Below, piece after piece: positions 6,277-12,119 of a DNA stretch of 12,119 nucleotides; within the stretch, counting starts at the first letter, position 1, and each line of letters opens with the position of its first letter. The position numbers and the translations under genes are program-made. The DNA lies in assembly GCA_020741375.1 (NCBI GenBank), contig DYZF01000283.1, positions 1-12,119 on the forward strand, given 5' to 3'. Origin of the DNA: Tessaracoccus flavescens (lineage in GTDB: Bacteria > Actinomycetota > Actinomycetes > Propionibacteriales > Propionibacteriaceae). The notes below the pieces were generated by a model. It saw only the letters and a list, made by a program, of their open reading frames with translations, had not been told where the DNA came from and made no database searches.

Positions 6277-6948
6277 GTGCAGCCAGCAGCAGTAATTTTC
6301 GATATGGACGGCACCCTGACCGACACCGAGGCGGTGTGGGATGTGGTCCGTCGCGGGCTGGCCGAGGACGCCGGGCTGGCCTGGCCCGACGGGGCCACGC
6401 AGGCGATGATGGGCATGAGTACCGCCGAGTGGAGCACCTTTCTCGTCGAGGAGGTGGGCCTGCCGATGACGCCACCGGAGGCGGCTCGCGCGACGATCGA
6501 GAAGATGGCCCAGCATCATCGCGAGGGCATCACCCTGCTGCCCGGCGCGGTGGAGGCGGTGCGGCGGATGGCTGAGAAGTATCCGATCGCGATCGTCAGC
6601 TCGTCGCCGCGAGTGCTGATCGACGCAGGCGTGGAATCGATGGGCATCGGCGACGTGTTGACCGCCACCGTCTCCACCGAGGAAGTGGAGCGGGGCAAGC
6701 CCGAGCCCGACGGCTACCTCCGGGCCGCCGAACTCCTCGGCGTCGAGCCGTCGAAGTGCGTGGCGGTGGAGGACGCCACCAACGGCATCCTGTCCGCTGT
6801 CGCGGCAGGCATGCGGGTGGTCGCCGTCCCGCCGCACTTCCACCCGCCCGCTGACGACGTCCTCGAGCAGACCACCGTTATCGAGACGCTCAATGATTTG
6901 ACGCACGAACTGATCGCCGAGTTGCCCGGGTGGACGCCGTCGGCGTGA
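6277..6948 (+). CDS. HAD-family phosphatase (beta-phosphoglucomutase-like)
   Basis: This 223-residue cytoplasmic hydrolase belongs to HAD subfamily I. Motif I is FDMDGT with nucleophile Asp9 and acid/base Asp11. Motif II is the Ser near 108-110 (IVSSSP), motif III is Lys141 in GKPEPDGY, and motif IV is VEDATNG (164-170) with Mg-binding acidic residues. Residues about 15-85 form the helical cap, as in beta-phosphoglucomutase and phosphoglycolate-phosphatase-like enzymes. The GTG start at 6277 follows GAGGAG by about 5-7 nt. It is transcribed away from the B12 operon and ends 16 bp from the convergent PEP carboxykinase-like gene, with no terminator in between. The substrate cannot be told from sequence; sugar phosphates are usual for the family. 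A link to B12 metabolism is not supported beyond adjacency. Confidence 0.9.
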   Translation: MQPAAVIFDMDGTLTDTEAVWDVVRRGLAEDAGLAWPDGATQAMMGMSTAEWSTFLVEEVGLPMTPPEAARATIEKMAQHHREGITLLPGAVEAVRRMAEKYPIAIVSSSPRVLIDAGVESMGIGDVLTATVSTEEVERGKPEPDGYLRAAELLGVEPSKCVAVEDATNGILSAVAAGMRVVAVPPHFHPPADDVLEQTTVIETLNDLTHELIAELPGWTPSA

Positions 6949-6964
6949 ACCCGTTGTCGCCCGG

Positions 6965-9900
6965 CTAGCTCAGGCGCCACTCCACCTGACGGCCGAGCGT
7001 GCCGCTCAACTCGTCGACGGCGCCGGCTCCACGTGAGCGCTCCACGGTCGTGGTCAGCGCCTCCAGCCGCTCGGCGATCCCGAGCCGAGCCGCTGCCCGC
7101 GCGTTCGTGGGCTCCTCGATGAACTTCGTCATGGATTCCACTGCCCGCTGAGCGTGCTGCTCGTTGCTCGCGCGCTGCGCTTCGAGCCGATCGCGGTACC
7201 ACTGCGACGCGAGCACGCTGTCGCGGCTGAACAGCGAGCGGAACTCGTCGTCGTGGAGGCCCCAGCCGTCGGCGGAGCGACCGGTGGCCATGATCTCCAG
7301 GAGGGCCTTGATCGGGGGCACCGCCAGGGCGACGGTGCCGTCGTCGAAGTACGAGGTCGCCACCCGCTGGTGCGTCGTCACGACGGTGCGCACGGACTCC
7401 ACGTACGCGTTGATGTCCTGCAGCTCCGGGCGGAGCATGGGCTCGGAGAAGACGACGTGTGGGTGCATGAAGATGCGTCCGAAGTACTTGGCCTGGAACT
7501 TCGCCGTCATGCGGTAGCCGAGACGGCTGGCCTCGATGAGTTCGCCGTCGTGCTCCACGTCCGGCACCGGCTCCAACGAGCCTTCCTCGATGAGGTGTGC
7601 GGCCGAGCGCTCCTCGTCGGACATGCGCGAGAACACTTCCGGCACGAGCAGAGAGATGTCGTGGTCCACTCGGACGCTCGGGCCGATGGTGCCGGCGCTG
7701 GAGAGCCAGCCATCGTAGCCGGAGAGAACGAACGAGAGGAACGCGGCGTTGAGGTCGATGATCGACGGCAGCGCATTGAACGGCCCCTTGGTCATGGCCC
7801 CTTCGGAGCCTGCGCCCGTCGTCGACGGCGATTTGCCGGTCATGGAGGAGATGAACTCCATGAACAGTTCGGGCAGCTCCATGTAGTGCAGCGGCGCGTA
7901 GGCACACAGCGGCGGCACCCCGTCCTCGGCCGCGTTGTTGCGGCGGCCTGCGGCCACCACGTCGACGGGTAGACGCAGCGGGGCGTCCATGGGGAGCCGA
8001 CGGTGGAGGCGCGAGACCATTTCCGCCAGGGCGGTCTCCTTCGGGCGGGCCACGTCTGGACGTACCTGGAGGTAGCGCGGATTCTTGGACCGCTGCCCGT
8101 TGATCAGGCGGGGGTGCGCGGACGAGACGAAGAAGTCGGCTTCACCCTCGCCGGCGGCGACGCTACGGATCAGATCCTCCATCGGCTGGGTGAACTTGGA
8201 GAAGGCGACGGCGTCGTCGACGAGCGCGCGAGCGTCGTCGCGGGTGAGCGGCTCGAAGTTGCTGAGGAATGCCCCGCCTGCGATGTCGGCCTCAGCCTGC
8301 TTGTCGTAGCCGCGGTGGATGGCATCGTCCGGCCGCTGGAACAGAAGCTGCTCACAGTTGGTGACGTACTTGCGCGACAGGCCGCCGTCGGTCCCTGGCA
8401 CGGTGATGCTGGCCGTGATGTCGTCCTCGGTTTGCACCTTGGCGGCCGGATGGAAATCGTGCCGCAGACCGAAAAGGCGCCACGAGCCGTCGGGGGCGAA
8501 TCCGACGCGGAGCATGTTCACTTGGATCTTGTCGCCGTCGAGGCGGAGAGCATGTCCGGCGCGACCGTTGATGCGGCCCACGGAGAAGTGGCTCGGCCAG
8601 TCGTCGCCCCACTCAGGGCGGTAGAAGCGCTTGACCACGAACACCAGTTCCTTGATGTGGTGCGGGATCGCTTCGACGAACGCGTTGTACTCGTCGGTGA
8701 ACTCACTCGACGGCGTGAGCAATTTGATGACCGACCCCACGCTGCGCTCGTCCGACAGCAGGGGGCGATGGTCGGGTTCGTGGCCGGGGTCGGCGAACCG
8801 GTCGGAGAAGTCGCGCCCGACGATCGCGGCCACCTGAGCCATGTCGTCGGCGAAGTCCGCCACATACGCGTTGCCGCGGACGAAGGCGTCGGTGATGGAC
8901 TTTGAGATCTCAGACTTGCCGCCGCCGGAGACGGTGGCGGGCTTGTGGCAGCTGGTGGCCTGCGGGGAGGTGCCGAGCAGGGTCCACTGGTCGCCGTCGG
9001 ATTCGATGTGTTCCAGCTTGACGACGTATCCGTCGGGCCCGACGTACAGCTTGTCGGCGCGTAGCTGGATCTTGGCGGTGGCGCCGTCGGCGATCCAGGA
9101 CACCGACATGTCGCGGATTGAGAAGGTGGCGCGCTCGGGAACCAAAACGATGTCGTCGTGCTCCCGGTCCAAGGCGTGGCCCTCGGGTTGGAGTTCGAAG
9201 CGTTCGGGGTCGCGGGCGACGACGTCGGCGAGCGTGTAGGAGGTGTCGGCGTACTTGTAGGTGAAGGTCTGGCCGAGGTTGTAGCGGGGGAAGGCGAACG
9301 CGCCGCCCGCGTGCTCTTCCTCCACGAGGCCGAGCAGGTTCGCCGCGTAGCTGATCTGCGCCTTGACCTCCTTCTTGCAGTAGCCGAAGTAGTTGTCGGC
9401 GATGACGGTGGCGATGACGCCCGATTCGTCACGCGCGCACAGTTTGAAGGCGGAGCCCCCGTTGTAGAGCTCGTTCTCGTCCTCCCAGCACATGCCGTCG
9501 CGGCGCTGCCGCTCGGTTGCCTCGCTGATGTGGGGGAGACCTAGGTCCTTCTTCTTCAGCGTGGTGAGGTGCGGAGCTAGCACCACCAGACCGGTGTGGC
9601 CGGTCCACCGCTCCGGGTCTAGCGAGGCGTCGTGCTCTGGGAGGTAGGGGTCGCCGCCGTTGCCGAAGATGCCTTCGACGAAGTCGAGGTTGGCCATCAA
9701 CGTGCCGGGCGCGAAGAAGCGGGTCTCCATGCGGCGTTCGACGGTGTAGCCGGGTACCTCCGGCACCACGATGGGCCGCAGCAGGAGGCTGGCCCAGCAG
9801 GTTGGGCGCTCGGGGTGATTGCTCGTGTAGGGCAGAACCATGGCGTCTTCCGGCGGGAGGAATGCCTGCTCGAGGATGCGGCCGAACACGTCGCGGGGGA

Positions 9901-10336
9901 CGGCGATCTTGTCGTCCTGAATCGGGAGGCCACCCTCCGCGATGTGGAAGACGCCCTTCGTGGTGCGGCGGTCGTTGGCCGGGTTGTGCAGCACACCGTT
10001 GACGAGCCGGTAGCTGGTGAGCTGCTCGGAGGTAAAGGTGTCGCCGTCGACGGGCAGCGACATCTCGCGCGCGAGGCCCGCTTGATCGAGCACCAATGTT
10101 TGGCGGGGGAGATGGGGTTCGGTTCCGGTGCCGTCGAGATAGCGGTCGAGGAATTGTTGGATCCGTGTGTCGACGGCGGGCAGGCGGTGCGCCAATCTGC
10201 GGTTCAGTTCGCGTTGGCGATCCAGGATGGGGCGCACGAGATCGACGGCGCGACCTGCGGCTCCCTCGGTTGGCAACGGAAGGCCCAGGAGGCCCAGTCG
10301 TAGGTTGATCGCTGCGGTGTCCGCGAAGTTAGCCAT
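6965..10336 (-). CDS. Probable diphosphate-dependent PEP carboxykinase (PEP carboxytransphosphorylase)
   Basis: The 1123-residue soluble protein has no signal peptide or membrane segment. Its length (about 125 kDa) fits PPi-type PEP carboxykinase, the enzyme of propionibacteria and Entamoeba that interconverts PEP, CO2 and phosphate with oxaloacetate and diphosphate (EC 4.1.1.38). It is about twice the length of ATP- or GTP-PEPCKs. A kinase-type glycine-rich loop, SGGGKSEISKS, occurs at 470-480, followed by Asp-rich VADFADD (492-498), as in a PEPCK nucleotide/phosphoryl site. Other notable blocks are RRDGMCWEDENELYNGG (278-294) and DNYFGYCKKEVK (314-325). In propionic fermentation the enzyme links glycolysis to the B12-dependent methylmalonyl-CoA cycle, which agrees with the neighbouring B12-uptake operon. 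The assignment rests on size, lineage and motif memory; I could not align it. The start is the only upstream ATG; no good ribosome site precedes it. Confidence 0.72.
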   Translation of the reverse strand: MANFADTAAINLRLGLLGLPLPTEGAAGRAVDLVRPILDRQRELNRRLAHRLPAVDTRIQQFLDRYLDGTGTEPHLPRQTLVLDQAGLAREMSLPVDGDTFTSEQLTSYRLVNGVLHNPANDRRTTKGVFHIAEGGLPIQDDKIAVPRDVFGRILEQAFLPPEDAMVLPYTSNHPERPTCWASLLLRPIVVPEVPGYTVERRMETRFFAPGTLMANLDFVEGIFGNGGDPYLPEHDASLDPERWTGHTGLVVLAPHLTTLKKKDLGLPHISEATERQRRDGMCWEDENELYNGGSAFKLCARDESGVIATVIADNYFGYCKKEVKAQISYAANLLGLVEEEHAGGAFAFPRYNLGQTFTYKYADTSYTLADVVARDPERFELQPEGHALDREHDDIVLVPERATFSIRDMSVSWIADGATAKIQLRADKLYVGPDGYVVKLEHIESDGDQWTLLGTSPQATSCHKPATVSGGGKSEISKSITDAFVRGNAYVADFADDMAQVAAIVGRDFSDRFADPGHEPDHRPLLSDERSVGSVIKLLTPSSEFTDEYNAFVEAIPHHIKELVFVVKRFYRPEWGDDWPSHFSVGRINGRAGHALRLDGDKIQVNMLRVGFAPDGSWRLFGLRHDFHPAAKVQTEDDITASITVPGTDGGLSRKYVTNCEQLLFQRPDDAIHRGYDKQAEADIAGGAFLSNFEPLTRDDARALVDDAVAFSKFTQPMEDLIRSVAAGEGEADFFVSSAHPRLINGQRSKNPRYLQVRPDVARPKETALAEMVSRLHRRLPMDAPLRLPVDVVAAGRRNNAAEDGVPPLCAYAPLHYMELPELFMEFISSMTGKSPSTTGAGSEGAMTKGPFNALPSIIDLNAAFLSFVLSGYDGWLSSAGTIGPSVRVDHDISLLVPEVFSRMSDEERSAAHLIEEGSLEPVPDVEHDGELIEASRLGYRMTAKFQAKYFGRIFMHPHVVFSEPMLRPELQDINAYVESVRTVVTTHQRVATSYFDDGTVALAVPPIKALLEIMATGRSADGWGLHDDEFRSLFSRDSVLASQWYRDRLEAQRASNEQHAQRAVESMTKFIEEPTNARAAARLGIAERLEALTTTVERSRGAGAVDELSGTLGRQVEWRLS

Positions 10337-10342
10337 GCTTCC

Positions 10343-10371
10343 ACTATCACCCAGCGGTGGGCGCAGTTGAA
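10343..10371 (-). promoter_or_regulatory. Candidate promoter giving a leaderless PEPCK-like mRNA
   Basis: On the minus strand, TTCAAC (-35-like, plus 10366-10371) and GATAGT (-10-like, plus 10343-10348) are 17 nt apart. Six nucleotides separate the -10 from the ATG at 10336, so transcription would begin at the start codon itself. This fits the absence of a usable ribosome site. The 90-nt gap to the upstream gene (10337-10426) holds nothing else I can identify. Confidence 0.35.
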
Positions 10372-10426
10372 GGGTGGGGCGCCGGTCGGGCGGAATCGGC
10401 GAGCGTTTAGGATGCGCGCGCGGGTG

Positions 10427-10801
10427 TCAGATGGCGGCGTAGAGGCCGTCGATGGCGGCGATGACGCGCTCATTGAGCTCGGCGAGGTGTGCAAAATCCT
10501 TGGGCGGAGCGCCGCGGTAAATGGGGCGCACCGTCGTGAGGACCTCGAAGAGGTCGTCGCGGGTGAAGGCGGGGTTGCGCGCCATCACGCGGAGGCTGCC
10601 GCTCGCGTTACGCAGGTCGCGGATTCGGCCGCGCCAACCGGGGTTGGACAGCGGCGCGTCCTCGACGTCCATGGCGTCGGCGAGCGCGCTCAAGGCGCCG
10701 ATCAGCTCGGACACCGCCGGCCGAACGGCCTCGGGAGAGAACTCTGTCGGGGTGGCGACGTCGTCGTCGCCGCGGCCGAGCAGTTTGTCGAGGAAACCCA
10801 T
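10427..10801 (-). CDS. Hypothetical 124-aa protein
   Basis: I do not recognise this protein. It is 124 residues with no signal peptide or membrane segment and is probably mostly helical. It starts MGFLDKLLGRGDDD, an amphipathic helix followed by an acidic linker of the kind seen in small cytoplasmic or membrane-peripheral proteins. The body has helix-rich runs such as AVRPAVSELIGALSALADAM and ends LNERVIAAIDGLYAAI. RDDLFEVLTTVRPIYRGAPP (80-99) is the most distinctive part. The ATG at 10801 follows GGTAGGTA. It lies 90 nt upstream of the PEPCK-like gene on the same strand, so the two may share transcription, and it is divergent from the kinase gene. Base use resembles its neighbours. It is very probably real because the frame is clean and it fills the gap. 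Confidence 0.7.
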   Translation of the reverse strand: MGFLDKLLGRGDDDVATPTEFSPEAVRPAVSELIGALSALADAMDVEDAPLSNPGWRGRIRDLRNASGSLRVMARNPAFTRDDLFEVLTTVRPIYRGAPPKDFAHLAELNERVIAAIDGLYAAI

Positions 10802-10929
10802 TACCTACCAACTTCGTCGTTCGAATGATGCCAACGGTAGTCGCTGTCGCGAAACCGCTCCGCTCAGGGGTCATAGACGCGCCATCTACCCCGGGAAATG
10901 ATGGGGCGCCTTAGTCCCCGCAAAGGGCG

Positions 10930-10935
10930 TATGAT
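10930..10935 (+). promoter_or_regulatory. Candidate -10 element for the Ser/Thr kinase gene
   Basis: TATGAT is a good -10, 42 nt before the GTG start of the kinase. No matching -35 is seen at 16-18 nt. A short dyad, GTTCG-CT-CGAAC (10942-10953), lies just downstream, over the likely transcription start. The rest of the 176-nt divergent gap (10802-10977) shows nothing I can name. Confidence 0.35.
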
Positions 10936-10977
10936 CAGGCCGTTCGCTCGAACATCGGGCGCTCTTCGGAGGTACAC

Positions 10978-11868
10978 GTGGAACGTCTTCGTCCCGGGCT
11001 GGTGCTCGGGGATCGCTACCGGCTGATCGGCCATGTCGCCTCCGGCGGAATGGGGCAGGTCTGGGACGGTTTCGACGACGTCCTGGAACGCCGCGTAGCC
11101 CTCAAGATCATGCACCCGCACACGCAGGACGAGTTCGCGCTCATCGAGCGGTTCCGCGCCGAGGCCAAGTTCGCGGCGCAGGTGGTGCATCCCAACATCG
11201 TGACGGTGCACGACTATGTGGAACAGGACGAGCTGTGCTGCCTGGTCATGGAGTTCGTCGACGGCCCCACCCTCGGCGCATTGCTCTCCCGTGGCCCCCT
11301 AGAGGCCGACGAGGCCCGCACAATCCTCTATGGACTCGCCTCCGCGCTGGTCGTGGCCCACGAGGCCGAGATCATTCACCGCGACATCAAACCCGCGAAC
11401 GTGCTCGTCCCCGACACTGGGGCCAAACTGACCGATTTCGGGATCGCCCGCTCCGTGGGCAGTTTGTCGCAGACCATGACAGGCCAAGTGCTCGGCACCG
11501 CGCACTACTTGAGCCCCGAACAGGCTCTGGGTAACGAGCTGGGCCCGGCCACGGACATGTATGGCCTAGGGGTGCTGGCGTACGAGATGCTCACGGGGGA
11601 GAAGCCCTTCGCGCGCCCGACGCCGATCGCAACGGCTCTGGCCCACGTGCAGGACCCGCCCCCGGAGCTGCCTGCCGGCACACCGACGGATCTGGTCAGC
11701 TTGGTGGGCGACTGCCTCGCCAAGGAACCCGATCAGCGACCGACGGCAGCGTTCGTCGTCGATCTGCTCGAGCCTCAGCCCGGGCCGCAGGACGACTCCG
11801 CTCCAGACCCGCAGGAGGAGACGGCCCTGATGGGACCGCTGCCGCGGCGGGCGATGCTCGACGACTGA
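10978..11868 (+). CDS. Soluble Ser/Thr protein kinase (PknB family)
   Basis: This 296-residue Hanks-type kinase is nearly all catalytic domain (about 14-265). The glycine loop is ASGGMGQV (21-28), the ATP-anchoring lysine is Lys43 (VALKIM), the alphaC glutamate is probably Glu62, the catalytic loop is HRDIKPAN (134-141), the metal-binding DFG is 153-155, the activation segment runs TMTGQVLGTAHYLSPEQ (166-182), Asp193 is the F-helix Asp, and Arg254 follows. All key residues are present. The Thr-rich activation loop suggests autophosphorylation. Unlike PknA or PknB, it lacks a membrane helix and PASTA repeats, ending in a short acidic Pro/Gln tail with ETALM, so it should be cytosolic. The GTG at 10978 has GGAGG 5 nt upstream. 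No phosphatase or cell-division partners are in the window, so targets are unknown. Confidence 0.95.
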   Translation: MERLRPGLVLGDRYRLIGHVASGGMGQVWDGFDDVLERRVALKIMHPHTQDEFALIERFRAEAKFAAQVVHPNIVTVHDYVEQDELCCLVMEFVDGPTLGALLSRGPLEADEARTILYGLASALVVAHEAEIIHRDIKPANVLVPDTGAKLTDFGIARSVGSLSQTMTGQVLGTAHYLSPEQALGNELGPATDMYGLGVLAYEMLTGEKPFARPTPIATALAHVQDPPPELPAGTPTDLVSLVGDCLAKEPDQRPTAAFVVDLLEPQPGPQDDSAPDPQEETALMGPLPRRAMLDD

Positions 11869-11889
11869 CCGACGGCGGTGGGCGCCGAA

Positions 11890-11919
11890 TTGTGCGACTC
11901 CGGAGACTCCTGCTACAGT
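11890..11919 (+). promoter_or_regulatory. Promoter of the tRNA-Leu gene
   Basis: TTGTGC (11890-11895) and TACAGT (11914-11919) are 18 nt apart, with TGC directly before the -10 (extended -10 type). Transcription would start near 11926, giving a 5' leader of roughly 26 nt before the tRNA. This is one of the better promoter matches in the window. Confidence 0.6.
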
Positions 11920-11951
11920 TTCGTGTCGCACTCCTGTTGGAGAGCACACTC

Positions 11952-12036
11952 GTCCGGGTGGCGGAATAGGTAGACGCGCTAGCTTGAGGTGCTAGTGCCC
12001 GATAAGGGCGTGGAGGTTCAAGTCCTCTCTCGGACA
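11952..12036 (+). tRNA. tRNA-Leu (anticodon GAG)
   Basis: The 85-nt cloverleaf has a long variable arm, as leucine tRNAs do. The acceptor stem pairs GTCCGGG (11952-11958) with CTCGGAC (12029-12035), including one G-U pair. The anticodon stem CTAGC/GCTAG encloses loop TTGAGGT, giving anticodon GAG (reads CUC/CUU). The variable arm is GCCC-GATA-AGGGC. The T arm has GGAGG-TTCAAGT-CCTCT. The discriminator is A12036, as expected for leucine. CCA is not encoded (CGA follows), so it must be added by the CCA-adding enzyme. Confidence 0.96.
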
Positions 12037-12040
12037 CGAG

Positions 12041-12088
12041 GCAGAAGGCCCCGTGACTAGGTGAAACACCAGTCACGGGGCCTTCTGC
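12041..12088. terminator. Strong hairpin terminator after tRNA-Leu
   Basis: A perfect 18-bp stem (12041-12058 with 12071-12088) continues past a bulged A into GGTG/CACC around an AAA loop, 22 bp in all. It begins 5 nt after the tRNA. No U-tract follows on the plus strand, as is common for actinobacterial terminators. Its symmetry means it could also stop transcription entering from the right. The 31 bases after it show nothing. Confidence 0.85.
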
Positions 12089-12119
12089 TGTACCCACCTG
12101 CGTTCGGCGTGCAATGGCG

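Noticed and set aside
6205..6906. 233-codon minus frame opposite the HAD gene
   Set aside because: The HAD frame carries all four catalytic motifs; this one also overlaps the divergent promoter region.
6949..6964. Terminator between the convergent HAD and PEPCK-like genes
   Set aside because: Only 16 bp with no meaningful hairpin.
8518..9432. 304-codon Ser/Pro/Thr-rich minus frame
   Set aside because: Out-of-frame shadow within the 1123-aa gene; its composition is typical of a shifted high-GC frame.
10942..10953. GTTCG-CT-CGAAC dyad as an SOS (LexA) box
   Set aside because: The half-sites are in the wrong order and spacing for the actinobacterial box, which has CGAAC first and GTTCG second with a 4-nt gap.

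Overview
The window is GC-rich DNA with short intergenic gaps, frequent GTG starts and stop/start overlaps. It carries B12 riboswitches, a probable diphosphate-type PEP carboxykinase, a PknB-like kinase and secreted B12-uptake proteins. Together these point to a high-GC actinobacterium, most likely a member of the Propionibacteriaceae. The lineage is inferred from gene content and not proven.

Positions 1-6220, minus strand: one compact, probably B12-repressed uptake operon. In transcript order it reads: cobalamin riboswitch 1 (about 6220-6136); a secreted 148-aa DUF4430/intrinsic-factor beta-domain-like protein; a 339-aa protein with the same kind of domain on a long Ala/Pro/Ser/Thr/Lys stalk with a C-terminal membrane anchor; the ECF transporter T subunit; a fused double-ATPase subunit; the S (substrate-binding) subunit; cobalamin riboswitch 2 (about 1020-938); and a secreted alpha-barrel (squalene-cyclase/transcobalamin-like) protein that runs off the left edge. 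All gene junctions from 6066 to 1032 overlap or nearly touch. Animal transcobalamin and intrinsic factor combine an alpha6/alpha6 barrel with a DUF4430-type beta domain in one chain. Here look-alikes of both halves occur as separate secreted proteins next to a B12-controlled ECF importer. The suggested model is extracytoplasmic capture of corrinoid by barrel plus beta domain, then hand-off to the S subunit and ATP-driven import.

Positions 6221-6276: divergent control region with a perfect 7-bp inverted repeat and candidate -10 elements on both strands. Positions 6277-6948, plus strand: a HAD phosphatase of the beta-phosphoglucomutase type, ending 16 bp from the convergent next gene.

Positions 6965-10336, minus strand: a 1123-aa protein best explained as the diphosphate-dependent PEP carboxykinase (PEP carboxytransphosphorylase) of propionibacteria, possibly made from a leaderless transcript. 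Upstream of it on the same strand is a 124-aa protein I do not recognise (10427-10801).

Positions 10978-11868, plus strand: a soluble PknB-family Ser/Thr kinase, divergent from the 124-aa gene. It is followed by a tRNA-Leu(GAG) gene with its own promoter and a very strong hairpin terminator at the right edge. No mobile elements, CRISPR arrays or integration signs were seen, and no stretch longer than 300 bases lacks a gene.
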